From Progne subis subis (taxonomy: Eukaryota > Chordata > Aves > Passeriformes > Hirundinidae), in the NCBI GenBank assembly GCA_022316685.1, contig JAKJHU010000038.1:978384-1042383 (forward strand): a stretch of DNA of 64,000 bases. The letters are read 5' to 3'. Under the pieces are notes generated by a model. That model made no database searches. It saw nothing but the letters and a program-made list of their open reading frames with translations, and was not told the DNA's origin. Made by a program: the position numbers and the translations under genes. Of the stretch, positions 1 to 10,845 are shown in pieces (position 1 is the stretch's first letter; each line of letters starts with the position of its first letter).

Positions 1-1289
1 TTTCTGCATTAGTGGTTGGACTTGATGGTCTTGGAGGTCTTTTCCAGACTTAGTGATTCCATGATTCTTCTCCCCATCATTGCAGAGCTTTCAAATTTTG
101 ACCCTGGAATACTGCTCTGTGAATCGTCTGGTTTCATACATGGGCTGCCCTTGTGATTGCATTCCATCAGTAAGCAATGTCAGAAGGCAAATGAAGGTTG
201 GTCACCACATGTGTGCATAGTTTCTCATCTGCTCTTTTTTATTTTTCTCAGCCTTTGGAATGCTAATTTAACTTCCGTGTTTATGTTGTTTGGGCACCTA
301 TCCCAAATTCAGACCATCATTCAGCAGCCTATTACACCAATTCCCAGCAGAGTGCAGGGATCCATGACAAACGACGTGCAGCCCAGGCAGGGGGTGAAGG
401 CTGTGGTGTGAGAGAAACACTGTCAGAGGCACAGATCCCAGTTCTTAGCTCTGTAAGGCTCTGCACAAGCTGGGAAGCCACTACCTCACAGACAGGTGAT
501 AGGGTACCAGACAAGTGGCTAGGTGAAACCTAAATGCCTGTTCCTGGCTCCTACTGTGTTCCTACTATCACAGTTTATCTGTAATTTAGGAATGAAACAT
601 ATAATCTTACCAATTGCCCTGTAAAAGTTGTCAGCTCCTTGTTTACACGGTTCCATGAAATAGATAGTGTTTCAAGGTTACTTGTGACTTTTTGTTCAGG
701 TGACAGGGAATGTTGCTTCTAATTAACTCACCATGTTCATCACAATCAGATTCTTTACATCCTTGGGACCTGCATTACAGAGAAATTGCCTCCAAGTATG
801 ATGTAGTAAGAAGAAACTAGCATTATTTAATCTACTGGAAATTCATAGAAAGTAATGTGACATTTACCCCATTTTGACTGACAAAGTAAAAATATTACAG
901 TATTACAATATTTCTCAAAATATATGTTCAGCAAAACTATATTTGTATTAATTTTTAAATTATTATTTTTACATTATTAGAAAGGCTTCAAAGATAGATC
1001 TTTTACTAGGAATATGCCTCAAGTTATAGAAATAAAGTAAGTATTTTATATTTAGAATGAACAATAAAATGTAGTCAGTGATGAAAGAGTACTATGAAAT
1101 GGAGTCCAGAATATCAGAAATAAAATCTGCAGAGAAAAGATTTTTCTGCTTTTTTCATCAGCAAAATTTTGTAATTACAAAGTTTTCTCCTATGTGTCTG
1201 ATGGGTGATAGTCTCACAGCACCAGACTGAAGGCAATGCTTATTGAAGACTGATCTTGGTATATTTGTCTATTTTTACTTTATTTTTAG
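1..1289. other. Unique AT-rich non-coding sequence
   Basis: No repeat family, RNA gene or coding-like frame was recognised. The short open frames here have cysteine/phenylalanine-rich chance compositions. The end of the stretch has a pyrimidine-rich run followed by TTTTTAG, which could be a splice acceptor for the next entry. Confidence 0.5.
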
Positions 1290-1598
1290 AAAGAGGTACA
1301 CTCATGGCATCTTTACTGAATCTCTTACAAGTACTTTGCTATGTAACAACGAAGAAAATTTTGGCTCAAAATCCCAGACTAATGGCAATCAAAATGTCTC
1401 ATGTTGATTTTGAAGAATTCTTAAAAGACATAAGCTAAGTTTCCAAGGATTCTGGACTCTTTGCTCTAAAGCTGGTAATCACTCAACTTCTTGGCATGAC
1501 GTTATTTTAAAATTTTCAAAATATTTTGATTATCTCGAAACTAATCCCTCTGCCCCTTCTTTGGGAAAGCTTGAAACTGTGTAACTTTGGCTAATAAA
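1290..1598 (+). other. Candidate terminal exon with poly(A) signal (unidentified)
   Basis: A T-rich tract ending in TTTTTAG (AG at 1288-1289) is followed by an open frame that runs to a TAA at 1436-1438. It encodes about 48 residues ending in ...DFEEFLKDIS, with a protein-like mix of hydrophobic and charged residues. An AATAAA hexamer lies at 1593-1598, about 155 bases past the stop, where a 3' UTR would end. I do not recognise the protein and see no upstream partner exon in the window. AT-rich DNA throws up both signals by chance, so this is a weak candidate last exon or pseudogene remnant. Confidence 0.22.
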
Positions 1599-2599
1599 TA
1601 AAATTCTTCCTTTCCAAGAATAGAATTTCTCATAAAGTTGCAAGTCTGATTTTCCCCGCCTGTTTTAAACCTGCTCTAAATACAAGATAATGTAAAGTTG
1701 ATGGTTTCTGTGATGTTTCCAGAAGTGGCCATGACAGGATAGCATTTCATGTGGAACGTCATGCTTAGAGGACTGAATTAGAAGATTGTGGCTGTAACTA
1801 TTAGAGGAGGGCATAAGTCCTCAATGGTAACAAACAAGTGTCAGAGGAAACATAAAATCTTGTCCAACAGCACTCATTTCCTTCCTTGCCTTCTGTTTCC
1901 AAAACAGGGGTTTAGTGTAAAAAAAAAAAGCATTAATGTTATTTATCAGTTCTAACTTGGGATCAGGAAAAGCAACTGGGAATTTTGTATGAAAGGTGTC
2001 CATATTTTTGCCTTTCCTGTGTATAGGGCTATTTGATAAGGATAGACAGAACTCCCATGATTCCTACATTCTCAGGTTAAAAAATGTGATATCATCCCCA
2101 CTTGCAGCTATACACACAGCATAGAGGCACCCAGTTAAACTGCTCTCTACAAGGTGGTCAAGTCCTGTCACCTACATGATTCAAACTGTGAAATCAGAGC
2201 TTTATTGGCTGGCAGTACCTGCACAGTGCAGGTACTTTCTCAGCGTTCTTCAAGCTTCCTCTGATCACTAGCTCTGAGTTTAAAGCTCAAGAATAAAGGT
2301 GCTTCTTTATTTGGTAGTTTCATAAGGCAGACACTGTAAGCATTGCATTTTCATGTAGAAACAAAACCGCAAATTTGACTTGGTTACCCTATTGTATGAA
2401 AAAATCATTCAATCCTGAAGCCAAATCAGAAAAAATCTCACTGTATCAAGGATTTGTTTTATAAAATCAATAGTAGCTCTTTTTTTTTTTCATTATGCAA
2501 AAAATAATTACGTATAATATATACATAAAAACTTGTTTTACTCTACTTTTATAATCAAGACGACTTTAACACCTATTTAATCTTCTTTCTGCCTGCCCC
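1599..2599. other. Unique non-coding sequence
   Basis: Nothing recognised except a short A run near 1921 and a short T run near 2480. Composition is AT-rich like the flanks. Confidence 0.45.
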
Positions 2600-2759
2600 T
2601 TGCCCCAAACAGGAGTATTTTGTTGCTGTTCTTTCATTCTGTCTGGCTGTTGTCCATACCTTCGGCAATTCCTGCGTTTTGCTAGAATACTAAACGATCG
2701 TAGAGGAAAATATTTACAACGGAAAGTTGTTTGTTATTCCATAAGAACAAATAGTAAGG

Positions 2760-2960
2760 GTTTATGGTGTGATCGCTGCAGTGAGAACAAAACGCTTGCT
2801 CACGATTTTGGGCAGCAGCCCTGCCTTTGTGGCTGTGTCCGCTCGCACGCCAATATTAATTACGCAGTGCCCTCTAGGGACTCTGCCACCGCCGGGATTC
2901 CCCAGCGGCCCTCGCACGCCGCGCCTCGGCCTTCTCCTGACCTTCATCATAACTCTGCAT
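2760..2960. other. Small CpG-rich patch in AT-rich DNA
   Basis: GC content and CpG frequency rise clearly here (for example GCTCGCACGCC, CACCGCCGGG and CACGCCGCGCCTCGG) and fall again by about 2960. Overlapping open frames occur on both strands, as expected when CpG-rich DNA lacks stops, and none resembles a known protein. It may be a weak CpG island, a GC-biased conversion patch or an old insertion. Confidence 0.35.
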
Positions 2961-3000
2961 TTCATCCTACTCCAGCTATAATGATATGTCTTGCTTTTTA

Positions 3001-5745
3001 ACTCCTTCCCTGTTTTGGGTTGGTTCGGTTTTTTGAGTTGACGGTGGTTCACAGCTTTCTGCGTGTTTTCAGGGCACGTGTGTTCGGTTCTACATAAGAA
3101 GTTTTCTCTACATTCTTTGAATTTGATGATAGCGTTTTGAGACGTTCTTTTCAGCTTTCACGTTTCTAGGAGATGGGTTTTCTTTTCAATTGTTTGTTAA
3201 AAAGGAGCTCTGTGAATTTCCTTCTCAGAGCCATGGTTTGATCAGTGCTGGTAGAAAGAGGCGGGGAACTGCAGTACTTTGCACAGATGTCACATACCTG
3301 ATGAGTGATTTCTTATACTTATTGATGTGGTGGTTTCAGGGAAATAATAGTAATAATGAGAACAATGATAAGGACATGTTTCCTTTTACATCACTCGCAC
3401 AGGTGAGCTGAGATGTCCAAAGAAAATTTGTTCAGAGGAAAGAATCTTGCTAGAAGTATTTATGATCAAAACAGTTCGGAAATAAAAGATGGTAAAATGA
3501 GCAAAGGGCAGTAGGTTTTGAATAGGCTTCATCAGCAGAGGGGAGAGGTCATCTGGGAAGATTAGTTACAGGAGCTATTAAATCACCTCTGTGACACTGT
3601 TAGAAGAAGCTGCTTAACATAATCATGTGCAATCAGTAAAAATGCTGTTTATTACAGAGCAGTTTTGATTTTCATATTTGGTATTGTTATGTAAGATGGT
3701 GTCATGTAAGGCCATACACATTTCCCCAGTACAAATTACCAGCATTAATGATTTATGGTGTTTTCCTGACAACTTTAAAAGTAAAAAATTATTGGGAAAT
3801 ATCTCTCCAAACCAATTTCCACTAACATATTCTTTAGAGACTTCCATAAATTTTTTCTTTATACTGTAGTTTTAGACAATTGCAACTGATACAGAGTTTA
3901 TATAACAACTAGTCCTGCATCCTATATGTCTGTTTGTGTTTGATTATCCTTCTTATTGACACAATGCCAACCATCCTTTTGAAGTGCTTCTCATTTAGTG
4001 ATAAGACTCCACAAAAAAAGATTGTATTCTCACGTGGTCTCTCCAGTTTGGAATTAGACTTCTCTATGCATATTTTCTTATGTGTAAAGTAGAGAATAAT
4101 AGCCCCACTTATGTTTCTCAAATATTTATGTCCGTGGATTTTCTCAGGATAGACATGACAAATCTGAGTTTTGAATTGGGATACATTTTGGTTGCAAGAT
4201 GTTAAAAGTTGGACTGTCACATTTTATGAGAACTAGATAGAAAATTTGAGTGTGATGGAATCTTTGCCAAGATGTTTCGTTAGGTTTTTAAAAATTATTT
4301 TATTTTTTAAGTTTTTGGCACGTATTAGTATCTTGCAAGATACTGGCTTATAATTTTCCCTGAATTTTCCTTCAGTCTAGATCATAATTTTGTCAGGATA
4401 CATGTTTTTGTACCACAAAGTACAACAGATTTCCAAATAAACTGAGTCAAGAAGGGGATGACAAAGCATTTTCAAATCAGTAAACTTAACTGAGTCTTAA
4501 CTGTCGTAATTCTGCTTCCATAGTGACACACAGTTGTGGGACCCAATATCTACTAGCAAGCTATCAACTTGCAGCAGATTATAAACAAGCTGTACTGTCT
4601 CGCATTTTATTATTTTCTATAAGTCTATCTTGTCCATACAAGGTAAAATCATGTCAGAAATACAGAGCTGTATTTTTTAAATTTTACTTCCTTATTGCAG
4701 TTTTAGTTTGGCATAATTCATAATATTCCTTGCATATTCTTTCACCTCAATTTTTGTGATTTATTAAATGGCGTTAGCATGTGCTGGCTCTTCCTTTCAT
4801 TTTCCCTGATAATCTGGCAGGCAGAAAGAGCTAGAACGAGGTACAAGTGCAAGTACATACTTTTGGAAATAATTCTAAAGCATAGTATATTGAAATGTTT
4901 CATAATGAATCCTTGTTTGCCAAAAAAATATTCAACCATGCCAGAAAATTATCTGTGAGGAATAATTCTAGCCCCTTCTTTCCTCCCCCTCTTCCCAATT
5001 TGTGTTGCTTGGAAGAGAAGACGAAAAATGGCACAGATGCATGCAGTATTGCACAAAGAATATATATGGACATTTCAGTCACTGATATTTCCCCATTTTC
5101 TGATGCTAATGTAAGATATGTTGGTTTTGCATTTGTAATTAAGATGAACAGATGGTGAGGACTTAGTTTAAAGTAATACTGTACATCCATTAAAATAATC
5201 TCTGCTGACAGTGATTCTTTACTATAGCAAGACTTAATTGCATATATCACATGTGTACATCAGAAAGATGATCCTTAGCCATTTGCTCCACTAGGACAAT
5301 AGTAAAACAGACGTCACCAAAACAGAATTTGTCCTGGAGACTCCTAAGAGACAGATGCATCTCTGCTGACAATATTGCCTTACTTTAATTAATGAACACT
5401 TTATGAATAAAAGAGCACATAATTTCAGAAAACAGGCAGGATTTCTTTTGAAAAAGGGAGCTCAAGTTTTGCAGGAAGAAGGTTCAGGAATATGACACTA
5501 AAATTTTTAAAAGATAAACTTGATGTTGCTTACACTGTTTTTCTCATGGAGTAGTACACATAATTTGAGTGTTCCTTGGCAAGCTTTATAAAGATGTCTT
5601 TTTGAACTGGGTTTTTGTTATAAATTAGGTACATTGTGAATGGTCTGACTGAAGCAAGTCCTTAAACCTTTGTGAAGCAAAAGCAGACCCCTGCATGTTT
5701 TCTTCTTTCCATAAAAAATTATATAAAATGTAATTTTTCAAATTG
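3001..5745. other. Unique AT-rich non-coding sequence
   Basis: No repeat, RNA gene or convincing coding frame was recognised. Open frames of 60-116 codons at 3.6-5.3 kb overlap on both strands and have low-complexity, chance-like compositions. Confidence 0.45.
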
Positions 5746-5747
5746 TT

Positions 5748-6354
5748 CAGCAAGCGCTACGTGCTGACCATGGTGGAAGCCACAACTGGATGGCTAGAGA
5801 CCTACCCTGTGTCTCACGCTACTGCCCGGAACACCATTCTAGGCCTTGAAAAGCAAGTTCTTTGGAGGCGTGGTACCCCTGAGAGGATTGAGTCAGACAA
5901 TGGAACTCATTTCAAGAACAGCCTCATCAACAACTGGGCTAGGGAACATGGCATTGAGTGGGTGTACCATATCCCCTATCATGCACCAACTTCAGGGAAG
6001 GTAGAAAGATACAATGGACTGTTAAAAACCACCCTGAAAGCACTGGGTGGGGGATCATTCAAAAATTGGGAGCAGCATCTAGCAAAGGCCACCTGGTTAA
6101 TTAATACCCGAGGTTCCACCAGCCGAGCAGGCCCTGCCCAATCTGAGCCCCTACGTACAGTAGATGGAGAGAAAGTCCCAGTAGTACATGTAAGAGGTTT
6201 GTTAGGGAAGACAGTTTGGATCAATCCTGCTTCAAGTACAGAGGATCCCATCCGTGGGATTGTCTTTGCTCAGGGGCCAGGCTGCACATGGTGGGTAATG
6301 CAGAAAGATGGGACCACACGATGTGTACCCCAGGGAGATTTGATTCTTAGGTGA
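5748..6354 (+). pseudogene. Endogenous retrovirus pol fragment: integrase core and C-terminal domain, 5'-truncated
   Basis: About 200 codons encode the back part of a retroviral integrase, the enzyme that inserts viral cDNA into host DNA. Counting from the in-frame TTG at 5743, the visible motifs are a RYVLTMVEATTGW beta-strand (residues 5-17), SDNGTHF with catalytic Asp52, and GKVERYNG with catalytic Glu88. These are separated by 35 residues, the exact D-x35-E spacing of retroviral integrases. A Trp-containing C-terminal domain and a TGA (6352-6354) follow, about 150 bp before the LTR. The zinc-binding HHCC domain and the first catalytic Asp are missing because the sequence breaks off at about 5748 against AT-rich host DNA, so it cannot be active. 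The frame is otherwise open, implying a fairly young insertion. The LTR type suggests an avian ERVL-like (class III) element, but this is inferred. Confidence 0.9.
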
Positions 6355-6483
6355 GAACCGTGTGTAATTATCGTTGTGTGCTGAATGGTACTGCCACTGT
6401 ATGTAGCTGTATATTGCATATTGTTTTTATATAGATGTATGTGTGTGTAGAGCTAGAGTATATATAAGTTTTAGTAAATTGAC

Positions 6484-6505
6484 AATATGGGGATAAGGGG
6501 TGGAA
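6484..6505 (+). other. Polypurine tract of the ERV
   Basis: A purine-rich run (ATGGGGATAAGGGGTGGAA) sits immediately upstream of the LTR's TG start. This is where the primer for plus-strand DNA synthesis lies in retroviruses. It confirms the LTR boundary and the plus orientation. Confidence 0.7.
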
Positions 6506-7167
6506 TGTCCTAGGGTAACTTTATGATGCTTGTATCCCCAATCGTCTGTTCAATTTGGACTCTGTATATTGAGTCCTGTGCCTTTAAGACTGGTTCTAAG
6601 AGCAAGGAGAAGCACGGAGTTTGTTTTGAGAAAACTGCCTGACTCCTCCACATTCTTCTGCGGACGGGTGTTCGGCGGAGGCTTGGAGAGACTGCAGGAC
6701 AGAGATCTTTTTGCTTTTAGTTAGTTTCAGCTAGCTAGGGCAGAGAAGTTCCCTGGACTGTTTTTTTTTCTTTCTTTTTTCTTGGAACTGTTTAAACCTG
6801 CTCTGGACTGAAAACCCAGGGGAGCACTGGGGGCTGCACCTGCGGCCCACCGGGGCCTGGACCTCGGCATTTTCCAGCAGCGCCGGAGGGACCGGGACTG
6901 AGGAGAGATTGAGAGAGAGCCGAGCTCCACCCACGGCAAGGACTTTCTCAATTTGCCATCTCACTTCAGAATGAGAGGTTTTATTGTTTCATATTATTCA
7001 TTCTTTATACTTGTATGCACTTTATTTGTTTAGTAAAATAGTTTTTTCCACTTTTCTCCACAAAGTTTTTTTTTTCGGACTGGTTGGAGGGAGGGGCCAC
7101 TTGGGTTTGCTTCCCAGAGGGATCCTATACAGGGGTTTTCCCCCAAATTTGTCTCCAAACCAGGACA
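6506..7167 (+). mobile_element. 3' LTR of the truncated ERV
   Basis: The LTR starts TGTCCTAGGG right after the polypurine tract and ends CCAGGACA. The termini form an imperfect inverted repeat (TGTCCT...AGGACA), so the boundaries are well supported. Its length is 662 bp. The 5' LTR and most internal sequence are absent, so no target-site duplication can be paired. The first bases match those of the solo LTR at 12908 (TGTCCTAGG then TAC/TAA), indicating related families. Confidence 0.8.
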
Positions 7168-8074
7168 ATGGGTTATATAAAAATATCACTAAGTGCTTCC
7201 ACCTTAAGATCTATACTTCACAGGAAAAGGAACTTCAGGTTATATGTCCAAAGTAGGTATCTATCCTTCACCTGTTGTACAGAACAGCAACACATTTGTT
7301 GAGCAATAATACTTATTTTTCAAAAACATCATTTGGTGGTTGTATATTTGTAACTCAACCCCTTTTCTGTTTACTTCTTGTCTTATCTGCCATCAGCACA
7401 TGGCTAAGTCTTTTCCATGACAATGAAAATGACCAAATTCTTACCTCTGAGGAGTAGTTTGGCAGAAATACTTACTTCCTTTACTCAGCTTCTTTTGTAA
7501 GGATATATATTTTACTATTGTTATGATTACCAAAAATTAAGTATAGGGTTTGATTAGCATTTCGGAAAGCTTTTTTAAACTGAAGTACATCTTCTATTGT
7601 GCCAGAACTATCAGCGAAATCACAGTAGCTGAACATGTCTTTACTGAGAAAAACAGTTGTCCACACAAGTTTCACAGAATCAGTGAATCCCCATTTTTTG
7701 TTATGTGCTTCATCTGTTGAAGGCCTGGGCTCCACACTCCCTCAGGAGTTGTCACTATCCAGGAGAATGTCTTGGAGATTGTAGTGTGTCACTAAATTCC
7801 TTCATTTTTTCCTGTTAAAATTCTGCTTTGTATAAAAATTTTTAGATATGTATTGAAGCAAAGACTTGAACCCTGAGGCCCCATTTTCCACAGGGGCACC
7901 ACAAACCTCATGTTACTGACTCATTTTCACTGTGCCTCAGAATATTTAAGTGTATTAAACCAAGTGGAATAGCACCAGCAGGAGAGATTGAGATAGTCTT
8001 TATCCTAGAATATGAAAACTCTGTAACATGGTAGTTAAATATTTTTCCAGGAGATATGGCTCAAAACCCCTCAG

Positions 8075-8076
<2 letters not shown>
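7168..8076. other. Unique non-coding sequence
   Basis: No repeat or coding-like segment was recognised between the ERV and the poly(A) tract. Confidence 0.4.

Positions 8077-8127
<51 letters not shown>
8077..8127 (+). repeat. Long homopolymeric A tract (51 bases)
   Basis: An uninterrupted run of about 51 A residues. It is not preceded by a recognisable retrocopy or SINE and no flanking target-site duplication was seen. The length may be affected by sequencing or assembly error. Confidence 0.95.
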
Positions 8128-8131
<4 letters not shown>

Positions 8132-10059
8132 ACCAACCTTTCTTCTATTCAAGAGGGGCTGTAGGGTAAAGCAGGAGAGAGGTACTGCTTTCTTTTAATC
8201 AATACATCAGTTTTCTTTAAAATGTCTGAAATTGAAATTAAATATTTCTCCTCAGTGTGTGTACCTCTTTCCTATTCCACAGCTAAAATTATTTAAAAAT
8301 AATTTGGGCAGAAATTTGTGGCTGGGAAGGAATATGGTTTGACAGGAACACTGAGAAAGTCTTTCATTTGCATAGACTGGTGACAGAATTAGACCAAATA
8401 ATTCTGTAAATACCGCTGAGGTATATGGGTAATGCTCACTGAAAAAGGAAATAAAAAAGACAAGGAGTGAGACAGGCTGGGACCCAAGGGAACAGAAAAA
8501 GCTGCAAGTTTTACAAAACATTCATTTGTCTAATTTACTCAACATAATAAAGGATTGATTTATTTAGGGAGTTAGCAGCAATTATTGATTAGAGGAGTAG
8601 TATATTTAATGAATATGGGATGGGTAATGTTTTTGAGTGGATATAGAAAATATCTCTCCAAAACTGGAATGATCCATAAGTCATAGGATGCAGAGCACAA
8701 AACACCAACAGACTAACAGACTGAGAAAGGCTTTAAACAAAAACTGAGTAAATCTTGGAAGTGCTCCAAAGAAACCGGGAACAGAAAAGAAACTACATGC
8801 ACAATAATGGGGTTTAGACAATAGAGATAGCGCAGCAGACATTTGTGAATGGAGTATTAGCTCTTTAATTATAATAATTACCTAAGTTTAAGGTCAAGGC
8901 ACCTGTGCATTGCTGTCTGTGAGAAACTGATTAAAAAATTAGAAGTAGCATTTAATCTCCGTGATACTATTTCCAAAAATTCTCTTAGAAATTTGGATAT
9001 TGCCGAGATTATTACTTATTCTTTGTACTGTACCTAGAGACATTGACTGATATGGGTCCCATGTTACCACCCTCATATCATTGATATCAAGATTGTCTCT
9101 CTTACCGCTTGAAATCAAATATAAAATTAAAATTCTCCACAGGGAGGAAAACCATGAAAAATGAAGACTCACATCTTATTTTATTCTGCTTTCCCATTCA
9201 TCCTGAACAGGGAAATGAAAGGCTTCATTTTGTTCCCTTTAGTCATTCAGGAAAGCCTATTCCAGGTCTTGGAAATTAACTTTTTAGCTAATCAGTTGGT
9301 ATAAGCTCAGATTTGCTGCAGGGGAACCCTATCTGAAGCGGTAAAGGTGGATCTTGTCACCTGGACGTGGATGAAGTACAGAGTTTTGCAAAGTATCTCT
9401 GTCTGGAAAAAAACATTACTCACATCATTCCAGTCAGGTTCATGGCTGTTGGGGGCTTTGTCCTGATTTCTGAGCAGGAGAATTCAACTGTGGGAGCAGT
9501 TTGTGCTTCTGGGACCCCACACGCAGCCAGTGCATCCCTCCAGGAAATATTAGAGGTGATGGAGCCGAGGTATGGAGATATGTTACATAGGAAGATGGAG
9601 ATATGTCATATAGGATTACATTCACTAAAAGCTTACAGAAATGAGGAACGTAAGGCTATTTCTAAAAAGGGAGTGAGTGCATGAAAAGAAGTCATAGGAG
9701 AAGGCAAGAAGAAACCTGGGAAAAGAGACTGAAAAAGTAAATATGACATTTTGGAAGTGAATTCCCGTAATTTGTTATAACTATTGCTCTGCAATGCTAT
9801 TTCTGACGGAAGAATATTTCCATCCCAGTAAAATTTGAAAATTTTATAAGGCTTTTAAAATTAGTAATTTCTAGTAAAACACATATGGGAAATTTAATAT
9901 ATATTTTTATTTTAGAAAATGGTCCTGATTTCAAAATTTTCATTCATGTTTTCTTGACTTTCTCTCTTTTTGCTACTTCCTCCCTTTTTCTTTTCCCTCA
10001 TTTTAATTCAAATCTGCTCCATCTTCAAAAAGAAGCGTATTTCAGAGGAATTTTGACAG
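8128..10059. other. Unique non-coding sequence
   Basis: Nothing firmly recognised. A 105-codon open frame at 9367-9684 has no recognisable domain and partly covers a degenerate short repeat (GGAGATATGT-type units at 9571-9610), so it is not called a gene. Confidence 0.4.
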
Positions 10060-10570
10060 TCTAAAAATGCCAGAAATTAAGAAAATCATCTCGCAAGGGC
10101 ACTTGACAAGAAGGAAGGAACTGCTACTGCAAAAGGTCATGCAAAAGAATAAAAAGTACCGACTAAAACAAGTGCAGTAGTATTTTCTAATGGAAAATTA
10201 TAAGTGACACATCCAGGAAAACTTCGTTGGGAAGCAAAGACGTTTTTCCAGTTTGTATTTCTCGTATTTCTGAGTGAAAAAGAAAATATTGAAAGGATAT
10301 GTTAAAACAGACGCAACCTTGGATCCCTTTCTGACCCTGAAGCAAGTGTCAGGCTATCGTTGCAGAGGGATATGTTTTCCCTCCAGCTGTGGCCTCTGGT
10401 TGATAATCAGACCTTTTATATTTCAGTTGTTAGTGTTAAAGACGTCATAAAAGAAACAGAATTAATGTTTTTCACCATTGTACGTGCTCACCCCCTTTTG
10501 TGCTTTCACTGTTTCAGGGGTCATTGTTTACATTCACATTTGAGGTAAAATCTGCTAGAGATGATCACTA

Positions 10571-10669
10571 GGAAAAGAAATTCACAGAAGCTGAATTGAG
10601 AAAATTAGGTGCCTGTGGTGAAATTCTGGGTAAAAGCACAAAATTAACTGTCATCCAAGCCAAAGAAGG
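10571..10669 (+). other. Coding-like fragment with consensus splice donor (unidentified)
   Basis: One frame reads through about 33 codons with a protein-like composition (TEAELRKLGACGEILGKSTK). It ends at AAAGAAG followed by GTGAGT, a textbook donor site. An in-frame TAG lies directly upstream (CACTAG), where it could only be tolerated as a weak acceptor. No protein family is recognised. It may be an old pseudogene fragment or chance. Confidence 0.15.
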
Positions 10670-10824
10670 TGAGTATCTCCAAGTCAGTACCACCATCACT
10701 CTGATTGAAGTAGTGAAAGAACATTGAAAGAGCCTGTTCTAGGTGAGAACAAGCCTAAAGATGAGGAAAATGGTTAGAAAATGAGAGGATGGAAAGCTTT
10801 TAGTGAATCAAAAGCACCTGTTAA

Positions 10825-10845
10825 CAATAAATAAATAAATAAAAT
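10825..10845 (+). repeat. (AAAT)n microsatellite
   Basis: Four to five AATA/AAAT units in a row. Simple-sequence repeat. Confidence 0.85.

Noticed and set aside
4900..5250. 116-codon minus frame
   Set aside because: Overlapped by an 87-codon plus frame; low-complexity AT-derived composition with no splice or homology support.
9367..9684. 105-codon plus frame
   Set aside because: No recognisable domain, and part of it is a degenerate tandem GGAGATATGT-type repeat.
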